Shown here: positions 8,613 through 16,774 of the stretch, in pieces
Layout of the letters: each line of letters begins with the position of its first letter
How positions within the stretch are numbered: position 1 is the first letter of the stretch
Assembly (NCBI GenBank): GCA_905221035.1
Contig: CAJNBP010000008.1
Span: 9,287 to 73,286 of the forward strand
Reading direction: 5' to 3'
Length of the DNA: 64,000 nt
Origin: a bacterium
GTDB taxonomy: Bacteria > Bacillota > Bacilli > Lactobacillales > Streptococcaceae
Translations under genes and position numbers: made by a program
The notes under the pieces: model-generated
Told to the model about the DNA's origin: nothing
The model's input: the letters and a program-made list of their open reading frames with translations, nothing else
Database searches by the model: none

Positions 8613-9101
8613 CTATTCTCCACTCTCCAGTTCATCCATATCTTGCTCAAATTTTTTCTGAGCCCATTCGCCATAACTCTTCAGACCAAGATTGACAATA
8701 AAAACCCAAGGAAGGTAAATGACATAAGTAATGACCCAAGCAGACAAGTATTTAACGTTCAAAGGATTATGCTGATAAATTTCTATGTTGAATTGGTAAT
8801 TCTGCAACATCAAGAGAGTCGTAATCGCTAAGGTTAGGAAAAAACAACCCAAAATCGTAAAATGAAAACGACTATAGTAGGTCACTCCCAGATAGCGGGC
8901 ACGATTGAAAAAGAAGAAAATCCCTACTATCAGCGTATAGACTAGAAAATTCGGATTAAAAAGAGATGGAGCCAATACAGCCACCAAATAGCTTAGAAGC
9001 ACAAGCCCAATGAAGAGGGTAAAGGATTCCGCCCCAGCTTTATTGATTAGTTGTTCTTCTCTTTCGTCAAGTAATTGATAATGAATGAATTTAGTTATCA
9101 T
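8613..9101 (-). CDS. Four-TM membrane protein (DUF3278-like) paired with XRE regulator
   Basis: A 162-residue integral membrane protein with about four hydrophobic segments (around residues 27-46, 52-67, 80-100 and 120-142) and a charged C-terminal tail. It resembles the DUF3278-type proteins that sit behind small Cro/CI regulators in streptococci; function is unknown. Its ATG overlaps the end of the XRE gene by 11 bases, indicating translational coupling, so the two probably act as a regulator and membrane partner pair. Confidence 0.75.
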   Translation of the reverse strand: MITKFIHYQLLDEREEQLINKAGAESFTLFIGLVLLSYLVAVLAPSLFNPNFLVYTLIVGIFFFFNRARYLGVTYYSRFHFTILGCFFLTLAITTLLMLQNYQFNIEIYQHNPLNVKYLSAWVITYVIYLPWVFIVNLGLKSYGEWAQKKFEQDMDELESGE

Positions 9102-9300
9102 CTTCTTCCTCCCAAAATAGTTGGTCTAGGGTTTTCCCTAAACATCTGCAAATAGACTGGCAGAGCGAGAGACTGGGATTGTATTTCCCCGCCTCTATCA
9201 AACCAATAGTCTGGCGTGTCACACCAACAGCCTCTGCCAGTTGACCTTGTGTTAAATCACGCTCAACCCGAGCTAATTTTAATTTTAAATTTTTAGCCAC
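9091..9300 (-). CDS. Small XRE/Cro-CI family transcriptional regulator
   Basis: A 69-residue protein made almost entirely of one helix-turn-helix: KLARVERDLTQGQLAEAVGVTRQTIGLIEAGKYNPSLSL..., very close to the YozG/YgzD-type regulators. The start is GTG at 9300 with AAGGAGG seven bases upstream. It has a strong promoter of its own and is cotranscribed with the overlapping membrane protein gene, which it may regulate. No second domain or sensor is present. Confidence 0.9.
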   Translation of the reverse strand: MAKNLKLKLARVERDLTQGQLAEAVGVTRQTIGLIEAGKYNPSLSLCQSICRCLGKTLDQLFWEEEDDN

Positions 9301-9347
9301 CTGCGTCCTCCTTATAATTTTAAAAAGTTGCGCCTCTTTTCAACATC

Positions 9348-9375
9348 ATTATATCATATATCTAACTTAATGCAA
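9348..9375 (-). promoter_or_regulatory. Promoter of the XRE / membrane protein pair
   Basis: TTGCAT (9370-9375), 16-base spacer, TATAAT (9348-9353) on the minus strand, about 45 bases upstream of the GTG start. Confidence 0.7.
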
Positions 9376-9410
9376 TATATAAATGTCATTTTGTAAAATT
9401 TTATTAACAA

Positions 9411-9442
9411 AAAACTCTCTACCATAAAAAATAGAGAGTTTT
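9411..9442 (-). terminator. Terminator-like hairpin downstream of the HAD remnant
   Basis: AAAACTCTCTA / TAGAGAGTTTT, 11-base perfect arms with an A-rich loop and U-rich tail. It lies just after the stop codon of the HAD remnant, so it is probably the old terminator of that gene. Confidence 0.7.
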
Positions 9443-9446
9443 GAAT

Positions 9447-9613
9447 CTAAATATATGATTTCAAAATTTCGACGACATCACTTCTTTTCTTAACCTGATA
9501 GACCTTGATTCCCAATGTGCGATTGCATTGTCTTCAATATCATCTAGAAAGACAGAATTTGTAGGATTTTACTGGTATTTATCGAGACTTATGTCAAGCT
9601 CCCCTTTGCCTTA
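9447..9613 (-). pseudogene. Remnant of a HAD-superfamily hydrolase C-terminus
   Basis: On the minus strand the stretch encodes NPTNSVFLDDIEDNAIA, then after a one-base frame change TLGIKVYQVKKRSDVVEIL, ending at a TAG followed directly by a terminator hairpin. FLDDIEDN...LGIK is the motif IV region of YihX/HAD-type phosphatases. An in-frame TAA interrupts it upstream (after LDKYQ), and no N-terminal HAD core is present. It is therefore a decayed 3' end with at least one frameshift and one nonsense change. Confidence 0.6.
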
Positions 9614-9629
9614 TACTTTCATATTCAGC

Positions 9630-10040
9630 TTACAAATCCTTTTGGTAGTAATATCTTTGTCCTGTGTAGGGATAGTCTTGCAAGGTAAAAACTTCCTTGT
9701 ATCCATGTTTCTGATAAAAGTCTGGCGCTTGAAACTGGTAAGTATTGACAAATGCAAAACGACAGTTTCTATTCTTAGCTTCAGTTTCTGCTTGCTGCAA
9801 TAGTTTTGAACCGATTCCTTGCCCTCGCAGTTCCTCTTTTACAAATAAATACTCGATTTCTAGCCAATTTCCAAAAGTCTCTGCTATCAAACCTGCCAGG
9901 AGATTGCCCTTTTCATCTTCGACATAAAGATTCAGTGGCTCACTTTCAGACTCTTCTCTTTTGGAACGGTTATAAGCACGAATCAAATTCCCAATTTCTT
10001 GCGCCTTCTGGGATTCCTTATTTTCCAATCTAAAGTACAT
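9630..10040 (-). CDS. GNAT N-acetyltransferase
   Basis: A 136-residue acetyltransferase. The central LEIEYLFVKEELRGQGIGSKLL is a complete GNAT motif A with the RGQGIG pyrophosphate loop, and FQAPDFYQKHGYKEVF is the usual C-terminal motif B. Substrate is unknown. The ATG at 10040 is preceded by GGAGG. It lies behind the permease gene but is separated from it by a terminator. Confidence 0.85.
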   Translation of the reverse strand: MYFRLENKESQKAQEIGNLIRAYNRSKREESESEPLNLYVEDEKGNLLAGLIAETFGNWLEIEYLFVKEELRGQGIGSKLLQQAETEAKNRNCRFAFVNTYQFQAPDFYQKHGYKEVFTLQDYPYTGQRYYYQKDL

Positions 10041-10104
10041 CTAAACCTCCTCGAAAACGATTACAGCTTGATTATAGTCTTATTTCAATAAACTGTCAAA
10101 CTAG

Positions 10105-10134
10105 AAAAAACCCACCAACCTGAGTTGATGAGTT
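10105..10134 (-). terminator. Terminator of the amino-acid permease
   Basis: On minus, AACTCATCAAC / GTTGGTGGGTT arms (two G-U pairs) around TCAG, followed by TTTT. Confidence 0.65.
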
Positions 10135-10140
10135 TCAAAT

Positions 10141-11505
10141 CTATTTTCTAAATTTCCACTGGCTGTAAATCCCAAAACCGATAATCCAGATAGCTGATCC
10201 GATTGCTCCGACAAATGTAGACTCTTGTAAAAAGAGGGTTACAAAGACAAAGACAAAGAAGAGCATGGTTAAAGGATTTAAGAAACGATAATGGGGCATA
10301 AGATAACCATCCGCCATAAAGTCTGGTGACTTGCGGTATTTCAGGTGAGCCACCATAATCAAGATATAGATAGCAATATAGACACCTGACGACGATGCCG
10401 TAATCAAGGCAAAGGCATCGGAAACACCTGGCAAGACATTGATAAAGGCTGCTAGGGCAATCAAAACCGCTGAAGCAATGATAGCATTTTGTGGCACGTT
10501 ATGACGAGAAAGGGTGTCTGCCTTGATTGCTTTTAGGAATGGATTTGGTGAATCATGAGCAATCTGGTATAAATGACGTCCTGTTGAATAAAGGGTTGAG
10601 TTAAGGGCAGATGCTGCTGAGGTCAAAACGACAAAGTTAATCAAGGCTGCCGCCCACTTGATACCGGCCAATTCAAATACTGTAACAAAAGGTGAATCAG
10701 CAGAGGCAAGCTCACGCCAAGGAATGATAGCCATAATGGCTAAGAGGGCACCACCGTAGAAAAAGGCGATACGCAAAGGAATTTCCTTAACGGCTTTTGG
10801 CAAGACCTGACGTGGATTTTTGGTTTCAGAAGTTGTGACCCCGATAAACTCAATCATGAGGTAGGCAAAGAACACCATCTGGAAGGCCATGACAAAGTTG
10901 ACTCCACCATTTGGGAAGAGGGAGAAATTGTCAGCAATATTGGCCAAACTTGCTACACCATGAGGTGTCTTAAAGCCTGTCAAGACCATAAAGACTCCTG
11001 TGGCAATCATGGCTAAAATAGCCACAATCTTGACCATCGCAAACCAAAACTCGACTTCCCCAAAGAGCTTAACCGCAATCAGATTGACCAAGGCTAGAAT
11101 GGTCAAAAATCCAATCTCAATCATCCAACTTGGCCAGTTAGGGAACCAAAACTGAACATAGTGAGAGATAGCAGTGATTTCCGCCATACCGATAAAGACA
11201 ACGGATAGCCAGTAAGACCAAACTGAGAAATAACCCCAACCCTTACCCAAATGGCGCGTGATAAAGTTGATAAAGGTATGTTGCTCAGGGTCTTGGTAGA
11301 GCATTTCCCCAACCGCACGCATCATGAGGAACATGAAAGCCCCAGTAATCATATAAATCAGTACAATAGAAGGACCAGTTAGGCTGATAGAGCGACCCGC
11401 TCCCAAAAAGAGTCCTGTTCCGATTGTTCCTGCAATGGCCATAACCTGTACGTGACGATTGGTCAGACCACGCTCCATCTTATTTTTTTTCTTCTTTGAA
11501 CTCAT
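10141..11505 (-). CDS. APC-family amino acid permease (CycA/AroP-like)
   Basis: A 454-residue, roughly 12-TM transporter of the amino acid-polyamine-organocation superfamily. MERGLTNRHVQVMAIAGTIGTGLFLGAG is the hallmark N-terminus with the unwound TM1 glycine motif, and GVTTSETKNPRQVLPKA is the conserved loop after TM6. It is closest in feel to the CycA (D-serine/D-alanine/glycine) group, but specificity cannot be fixed by eye. A KKKKNK-rich start precedes TM1. It is flanked by terminators on both sides, so it is likely monocistronic. Confidence 0.88.
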   Translation of the reverse strand: MSSKKKKNKMERGLTNRHVQVMAIAGTIGTGLFLGAGRSISLTGPSIVLIYMITGAFMFLMMRAVGEMLYQDPEQHTFINFITRHLGKGWGYFSVWSYWLSVVFIGMAEITAISHYVQFWFPNWPSWMIEIGFLTILALVNLIAVKLFGEVEFWFAMVKIVAILAMIATGVFMVLTGFKTPHGVASLANIADNFSLFPNGGVNFVMAFQMVFFAYLMIEFIGVTTSETKNPRQVLPKAVKEIPLRIAFFYGGALLAIMAIIPWRELASADSPFVTVFELAGIKWAAALINFVVLTSAASALNSTLYSTGRHLYQIAHDSPNPFLKAIKADTLSRHNVPQNAIIASAVLIALAAFINVLPGVSDAFALITASSSGVYIAIYILIMVAHLKYRKSPDFMADGYLMPHYRFLNPLTMLFFVFVFVTLFLQESTFVGAIGSAIWIIGFGIYSQWKFRK

Positions 11506-11532
11506 ATCGTCTCCAATTCAATTTAAAATGGA

Positions 11533-11572
11533 AAAAGGAGTGAGTGAAGCGCACAGCCTCCCCACTCCTTTT
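11533..11572 (-). terminator. Terminator downstream of greA
   Basis: AAAAGGAGTG / CACTCCTTTT arms enclosing a GC-rich 20-base loop, seven bases after the greA stop codon. Confidence 0.75.
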
Positions 11573-11578
11573 CTGTTT

Positions 11579-12061
11579 TTAGGCTGTTTTTTCAACCTTT
11601 AAGATTTTTACATCATAGCTGCCAACAGGTGTTTCAATGGTTGCTGTGTCACCTGTTTTCTTACCAATCAAGGCCTGTCCGATTGGGCTTTCATTTGAGA
11701 CTTTACCTGCAAAGGCATCCGCACCGGCTGAACCTACGATAATATAAACTTCTTCTTCGTCCTCACCAATTTCTTGGATAGTGACTGTTTTACCAATCGC
11801 TACTTCGTCTTGGGCAACTGAGTCGCTATTGACGATTTCAGCATAACGGATTTTTGTTTCCAAGCTAGAGATTTGCCCTTCGACAAAGGCTTGTTCATCC
11901 TTAGCTGCTTCGTATTCACTATTTTCAGAAAGGTCACCGTATGAACGAGCAATCTTAATGCGTTCTACCACTTCTGGTCGGCGGACCAATTTCAATTCTT
12001 CTAATTCTTTTTCAAGTTTTACCTTTTCCTCAAGGGTCATAGGATATGTTTTTTCTGCCAT
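11579..12061 (-). CDS. greA: Transcription elongation factor GreA
   Basis: A 160-residue GreA, which rescues backtracked RNA polymerase by stimulating transcript cleavage. The N-terminal coiled coil ([26 protein letters not shown]...) carries the acidic tip [20 protein letters not shown]; the C-terminal FKBP-like domain includes [16 protein letters not shown]. The ATG at 12061 (MAEKTYPMT) gives the standard length; a TTG three codons upstream is possible but less likely. It follows mltG closely and is terminated by a clear hairpin, so mltG-greA probably share a transcript. Confidence 0.97.
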   Translation of the reverse strand: MAEKTYPMTLEEKVKLEKELEELKLVRRPEVVERIKIARSYGDLSENSEYEAAKDEQAFVEGQISSLETKIRYAEIVNSDSVAQDEVAIGKTVTIQEIGEDEEEVYIIVGSAGADAFAGKVSNESPIGQALIGKKTGDTATIETPVGSYDVKILKVEKTA

Positions 12062-12122
12062 TTTTCTCAACTTTCTTCTGATGATATTTTCTAAAGAAAA
12101 TTATGTGAATCATCACATAATT

Positions 12123-13718
12123 TTAGTTTGTTTGGTTTAATTTGCTGTTGACATGTTCAGCAACATTCCGATCATGTTCTTCTTTATTGCTAGCATAGTA
12201 GACCTTACCATCTGTCACATCTGCAACAAAGTAAAGGTTCTCACTCTTAGTCTGATTGATACTTGACTCGATAGCATCCAAGCTTGGACTATCTACTGGA
12301 CCAGGCATGAGGCCTAGATTTGTATAAACATTGTATGGTGAATCAATCGATGTATCGATTCCAGCATCGTCGGCAAGACTAATCTTCTGACCAAGTTTGC
12401 CTTGGGCATACAAGATGGCAATATTGCTTTGAAGTGGCATACCAAGATTCAAGCGATTGTAGAACACACCTGCAATCAACTTACGATCGTCAGTCTTAGC
12501 TCCTTCTTTTTCTACGAGTGAAGCAATGGTCAGCAATTCATTGACCGTCAAATTCTTAGACTTAATCGTACTGTAATGAGGTGCCAAAGTCTTGCCCATA
12601 GCTGCCAACATCTCATCAATCAAGCTTTCAATAGTTGTGCTTTCTTTGATAGAGTAAGTAGCTGGGAAAAGGAATCCTTCCAAACGGTAACGAGCTCCAC
12701 TTTCCTTTGTAGGCAAGCTTTCAAGTAGACTAGGATATTTGGCAACTTCTTGACTGATAAAGCTATCATCTTGAACTTTTGCTAGGAAAGCATCTGCTGT
12801 CAAAGGCTCTTTAAAGTCACCTTGCAATTGACCTACCGCTTGTGCCATTTGATCAATCGTATAACCTTCTGGAATTGTCAAAGTCGCAAGGACAGGTTCT
12901 TGAGCTTCAGCTGTTCCACCTTTTTGTAGTTCGTGGATGATATCTTCTGTACTCATGCTCTTTTGCAGATTATAGTAACCTGATTTCAAATCAGCATAAT
13001 TTTTGTACTTAGCATACAAGCCAAAAACTAAACCGTGTTTAATCAAGCCGGCATCTTCAAGTGTCTTACCGATTTCTTGAACATTAGCCCCTTCTGGGAT
13101 TTGCACCGTTACATATTGCTTAGAATCAGCATCAACAGGCTGTAAAGATGACTGAACATACTGATAACCGAAGTAACCACCTGCCGAAATCAAGGCAAGG
13201 AAAATCAGTAGAGAAATGAAGAAGGCCTTGAAGCCAGATTTTTTCTCTTTCTTAGGCTTAACGGGTTTCGCTCCTTCTCTACGGCTAAGACGTGGTGTAT
13301 CGCTGATGATATCCACTGTTTCTTTAGCAGGCGTCGGTGTTTCTGGACCTGCTTGTTCTTCTTTTTTCTCTGCTGTCTTATAGGAAACAGCTACCCTTGT
13401 TGGGGTTTCATTATATTCTCTTTCAACTTTGTGAGGTCTAACAGGACCTGGTCCTGGTCTTGATCCACTTTCTTCCGCTGGAGAAGAAGGCACATCTTGA
13501 CTTGGGTGAGTAGGCGCAGCAGGAGCTTTTCTCATAATCTCCTCTACCGTTGACAAGGAATCAGCCATGAGTTCTTCAGCTGAAGGTTCATTTGCAGGAG
13601 TAGGAACTACTGCCTCATCTTCTTTCAGAACTTCATCATAGCGTTTTACTTTTTCTAAATCTCTCAGAATCTGCTCTTTAAAGCTTAATTTCTCTTCTTC
13701 TCTTGACTTTTCACTCAA
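12123..13718 (-). CDS. mltG: Endolytic murein transglycosylase MltG
   Basis: A 531-residue membrane-bound lytic transglycosylase of the YceG/MltG family, which cleaves nascent glycan strands and in pneumococcus belongs to the peripheral elongation machinery. Residues 1-160 are a long charged, Pro-rich cytoplasmic region. One TM helix is at about 163-187. The extracellular part has a LysM-like segment (VQIPEGANVQEIGKTLEDAGLI) and the catalytic YceG domain with the conserved Glu in SLVEKEG and the VFYNRLNLGMPLQSN and SPYNVYTNLGLMPGPVDSPS motifs. The start is a TTG at 13718, supported by AAGGAGG eight bases upstream. Confidence 0.95.
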   Translation of the reverse strand: MSEKSREEEKLSFKEQILRDLEKVKRYDEVLKEDEAVVPTPANEPSAEELMADSLSTVEEIMRKAPAAPTHPSQDVPSSPAEESGSRPGPGPVRPHKVEREYNETPTRVAVSYKTAEKKEEQAGPETPTPAKETVDIISDTPRLSRREGAKPVKPKKEKKSGFKAFFISLLIFLALISAGGYFGYQYVQSSLQPVDADSKQYVTVQIPEGANVQEIGKTLEDAGLIKHGLVFGLYAKYKNYADLKSGYYNLQKSMSTEDIIHELQKGGTAEAQEPVLATLTIPEGYTIDQMAQAVGQLQGDFKEPLTADAFLAKVQDDSFISQEVAKYPSLLESLPTKESGARYRLEGFLFPATYSIKESTTIESLIDEMLAAMGKTLAPHYSTIKSKNLTVNELLTIASLVEKEGAKTDDRKLIAGVFYNRLNLGMPLQSNIAILYAQGKLGQKISLADDAGIDTSIDSPYNVYTNLGLMPGPVDSPSLDAIESSINQTKSENLYFVADVTDGKVYYASNKEEHDRNVAEHVNSKLNQTN

Positions 13719-13798
13719 AAGTTTTTCCTCCTTGTTGACAATCCATAATATTATATCTTAAAAGTCCAAGAAAAGCAACCTATGATACTTTTCCTAGC

Positions 13799-14293
13799 TT
13801 ATTTTTTCGTTTCCCAGACCATATCATACCAAGTTTCCCCTGCAAAAGTTGACTGGGACAAGCCTTCGTTGACAAATCCGTGTTTTTCATAGTAGGCAAT
13901 GAGATAGTCATGACAGGTTAGGTTAATGCCTTCTCTTCCATCTTCAAGAGCCAGTTCTTTCAAGGCTGTTAGCAATTTCTGACCCAGTCCTAGTCCCTGT
14001 GCCTCTTTAGCAATGGAGAGACAGGTCACAGAGATATAACCACCCGACTCATGACTATGGTCTTTTATTTCTTCTGTAAAAGACTGGTCTTGCAGATGAC
14101 GATGGGGGCCAACTGGCCCTTCGATATAACCCATGATTCTACCTTCTTTTTCTGCAACCAGAAAAGAGGTCTGTATTTCTCGCAAATGTGCCTCAAAGAC
14201 AGATCGAGGAATGGCTTCTTCGACCGAAAAATTTTCAAGTTCAAGTTCAACAATCCGATCCAAATCTTCTAATCTTGCTTGTCTGATTTTCAT
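13799..14293 (-). CDS. GNAT N-acetyltransferase (murC operon, second copy)
   Basis: A 164-residue acetyltransferase. ISVTCLSIAKEAQGLGLGQKLL is motif A with a QGLGLG loop, and LIAYYEKHGFVNEG is the C-terminal motif. It is paired with the overlapping upstream GNAT gene (ATGA overlap) and lies in the murC gene cluster, the same arrangement I recall from pneumococcus. The two proteins are clearly related to each other (same size and motif spacing), suggesting an old tandem duplication. The substrate is unknown. Confidence 0.85.
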   Translation of the reverse strand: MKIRQARLEDLDRIVELELENFSVEEAIPRSVFEAHLREIQTSFLVAEKEGRIMGYIEGPVGPHRHLQDQSFTEEIKDHSHESGGYISVTCLSIAKEAQGLGLGQKLLTALKELALEDGREGINLTCHDYLIAYYEKHGFVNEGLSQSTFAGETWYDMVWETKK

Positions 14294-14751
14294 TGTGCCT
14301 CCAGATAAAAGGGATTAAACCAAATCATACTATAACCCTGGCTAGTTGCATAAAGGGAAGTTTCTTCATCAATAAAACCGTTCATTTCAAAATAGGAAAG
14401 CAGCTCATCAGGACTCTCCAAACGAATCCCTTTGTAATCCAGCTCAACTGCCACCTCTTTCAAGGCTGCAAGAAGAAGTGTTCCCAAGCCCTGTCTCTGA
14501 TGGTCAGCCTCGATGACTAAAGAATGTATTTTTAGACATTGCGGATTGTGTTGCTGTGGACCGCCTAGAACATAACCTAAAATTTGATTTTCATCCCTAG
14601 CTAGAAGAAAGGTATCCGCACACTTACGGATACTTTCTTCTAAAATATGGGAAGGTTGCTGCTTTTCAACTGGAAAAGACGAAGTTTGAATTGCCTCTAC
14701 CTCAACCAAATCAGACTTACTTGCCTGAATGATCTTAATTGGAATTTCCAT
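14290..14751 (-). CDS. GNAT N-acetyltransferase (murC operon, first copy)
   Basis: A 153-residue acetyltransferase starting nine bases after the murC stop. LKIHSLVIEADHQRQGLGTLLLAALKEVA is motif A with RQGLG; LLSYFEMNGFIDEE is motif B. Its stop overlaps the start of the next GNAT gene (ATGA). The tight packing indicates cotranscription with murC. Function in wall metabolism is possible from context only. Confidence 0.85.
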   Translation of the reverse strand: MEIPIKIIQASKSDLVEVEAIQTSSFPVEKQQPSHILEESIRKCADTFLLARDENQILGYVLGGPQQHNPQCLKIHSLVIEADHQRQGLGTLLLAALKEVAVELDYKGIRLESPDELLSYFEMNGFIDEETSLYATSQGYSMIWFNPFYLEAQ

Positions 14752-14760
14752 GGGAACATC

Positions 14761-16095
14761 CTATTGAACATTGCTTGTCAAGTTAGACAAGAGACGCTCA
14801 AATGAGTATTCATAAGTTTGGATATCTCCTGCTCCCATAAAGACATAGACAGCATTGTCATGGTCTAAGAGAGGAGATACATTTTCAACAGTGATAACGC
14901 GGCTTTTCTTATGAATCTTGTTTGCCAAGTCTTCTACCTTAACATCACCATGGTCTACCTCACGCGCAGATCCATAGATTTGTGCTAGGTAAACAGCATC
15001 TGATTGGTTCAAAGCATGAGCAAAGTCGTCCAACAAGGCAATAGTTCTTGTAAAAGTATGAGGTTGGAAGACCGCTACGATTTCCTTGCTTGGGTATTTC
15101 TGACGAGCCGCATCCAAGGTCGCAATAATTTCTGTTGGATGGTGGGCAAAGTCATCGATAATCACTGTATTATTAACAATTTTCTCAGTAAAACGACGTT
15201 TGACACCCACAAAAGTTTTCAAGTGTTCACGAACCAATTCCAAGTCAAAGCCTGCTGTGTAAAGAAGAGCAATAACGGCCGTTGCATTCATGATATTGTG
15301 GCGACCGAAACTTGGAATGTGGAATTGCCCCAAGTCTTGACCACGGAAATGAACCGTAAAGGTTGAACCAGTCGTAGAACGAAGGAGATCGTTAGCTACA
15401 AAGTCATTGCCCTCAGCTTCAAAACCATAATAATAAATCGGAGCATCAGACGTAATTTTACGCAATTCTGCATCTTCACCATAGACAAAAAGACCCTTGG
15501 TAATTTGTTTGGCATAGTCGTTAAAGGCATTGAAAACATCCTCTAGACTTGTGAAGTAGTCTGGATGGTCAAAGTCAATGTTGGTGATGATAGAGTATTC
15601 TGGGTGGTAAGGCATGAAGTGACGCTCATATTCGTCAGATTCAAAGACAAAATATTTGGCATTGGCCGAACCACGACCTGTCCCATCCCCAATCAAGAAA
15701 CTGGTGTCTGTGATATGAGACAAGACATGCGACAACATACCTGTCGTTGAAGTTTTTCCGTGCGCTCCAGCTACTCCCATGCTGACAAAGTCACGCATAA
15801 AGCTGCCTAGGAACTCATGGTAACGTTTGTAGCTGATGCCATTTTGGTTTGCATAGGCAATTTCAACGTTGTTATCTGGACGAAAAGCATTTCCAGCAAT
15901 AATTTCCATATCTCCGTCTAGATTCTTTTCATCAAAAGGAAGAATGGTAATTCCAGCCTGCTCAAGACCACGTTGAGTAAAGTAGTACTTTTCAACATCT
16001 GATCCTTGAACCTTGTGCCCCATTTGGTGCAACATCAAGGCCAAGGCACTCATACCTGATCCCTTAATTCCGATAAAATGATATGTCTTTGGCAT
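14761..16095 (-). CDS. murC: UDP-N-acetylmuramate--L-alanine ligase
   Basis: A 444-residue Mur ligase that adds the first stem-peptide residue, L-Ala, to UDP-MurNAc in the cytoplasm. The N-terminal Rossmann domain has [14 protein letters not shown]. The ATP P-loop is [12 protein letters not shown] (around residue 112), and [10 protein letters not shown] and [10 protein letters not shown] are C-terminal ligase landmarks. It follows the conserved hypothetical by ten bases and precedes the two GNAT genes, all apparently transcribed from the promoter at 16.75 kb. Confidence 0.97.
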   Translation of the reverse strand: MPKTYHFIGIKGSGMSALALMLHQMGHKVQGSDVEKYYFTQRGLEQAGITILPFDEKNLDGDMEIIAGNAFRPDNNVEIAYANQNGISYKRYHEFLGSFMRDFVSMGVAGAHGKTSTTGMLSHVLSHITDTSFLIGDGTGRGSANAKYFVFESDEYERHFMPYHPEYSIITNIDFDHPDYFTSLEDVFNAFNDYAKQITKGLFVYGEDAELRKITSDAPIYYYGFEAEGNDFVANDLLRSTTGSTFTVHFRGQDLGQFHIPSFGRHNIMNATAVIALLYTAGFDLELVREHLKTFVGVKRRFTEKIVNNTVIIDDFAHHPTEIIATLDAARQKYPSKEIVAVFQPHTFTRTIALLDDFAHALNQSDAVYLAQIYGSAREVDHGDVKVEDLANKIHKKSRVITVENVSPLLDHDNAVYVFMGAGDIQTYEYSFERLLSNLTSNVQ

Positions 16096-16105
16096 GATTT
16101 CTCCC

Positions 16106-16723
16106 CTATTCTGTAATTCTTGTCAGATTCAACTCTTGGGCAACCTGACGTTCTTGTTCTGTTTGTTTACTTTTTTTATTGTAGATTTGGCTCTTTTTCA
16201 GAAAATCATAGTTGTTTTTCTTCGGAGCAGGTGCTGACACTTCTTCATTTTTGGTAGGGATAGAATTGACTTCTTCCGCCAAGATATAATGAGACTGGGT
16301 CAATTTTTGACTATATTTCACCAATTCTCCAGGATTTTCCTTTTGGAAAGGCGCTGTCGGTTGATTACCCTGTCTAAGGAGGCCAGATTTAGAATGACGT
16401 CTCGCACGGCTGAAATCCTGAGTTAGATAGTTAGCAGAGCGTTTCTTTTTCAAGTCTGCACGCGCTTCTTCACGCGCCACCTCCGCATAGCTCTTTCCTT
16501 CTTTTTTAACTCCTAAAGGAGCCTTTTTAGGTTTCTCTACTTGCTTTTCAATCGGTTTGACTGGTTTTTCTTCAGTAATAGGAGCCCATTCTAAATAATT
16601 TTTATCTCGATACTCACCCTTAATATTACTGATCAGATCAGACTCATCGTACAAGTTCATGACTGGCATTTCAGTCAACATGACCTCGTCATCTGACACC
16701 AATGGAAATCGTTCTTGTTTCAT
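16106..16723 (-). CDS. Conserved streptococcal hypothetical protein upstream of murC
   Basis: A 205-residue, highly charged and probably largely disordered protein with no signal peptide or membrane segment. The N-terminal part ([19 protein letters not shown]) is followed by Lys/Pro/Glu-rich linkers and a central basic patch ([27 protein letters not shown] split over about residues 88-115). I recognise it only as the protein found next to murC in related streptococci. It is first in the murC cluster with its own promoter. A cytoplasmic role linked to wall synthesis is inference from position. Confidence 0.7.
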   Translation of the reverse strand: MKQERFPLVSDDEVMLTEMPVMNLYDESDLISNIKGEYRDKNYLEWAPITEEKPVKPIEKQVEKPKKAPLGVKKEGKSYAEVAREEARADLKKKRSANYLTQDFSRARRHSKSGLLRQGNQPTAPFQKENPGELVKYSQKLTQSHYILAEEVNSIPTKNEEVSAPAPKKNNYDFLKKSQIYNKKSKQTEQERQVAQELNLTRITE

Positions 16724-16746
16724 TTTCTATTTCCTTTCAACACTTC

Positions 16747-16774
16747 ATTATAGCGTATTGTCTTGATTTTTCAA
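16747..16774 (-). promoter_or_regulatory. Promoter of the murC cluster
   Basis: TTGAAA (16769-16774), 16-base spacer, TATAAT (16747-16752) on minus. The -35 box overlaps the last bases of the SNF2 helicase gene. Confidence 0.7.
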
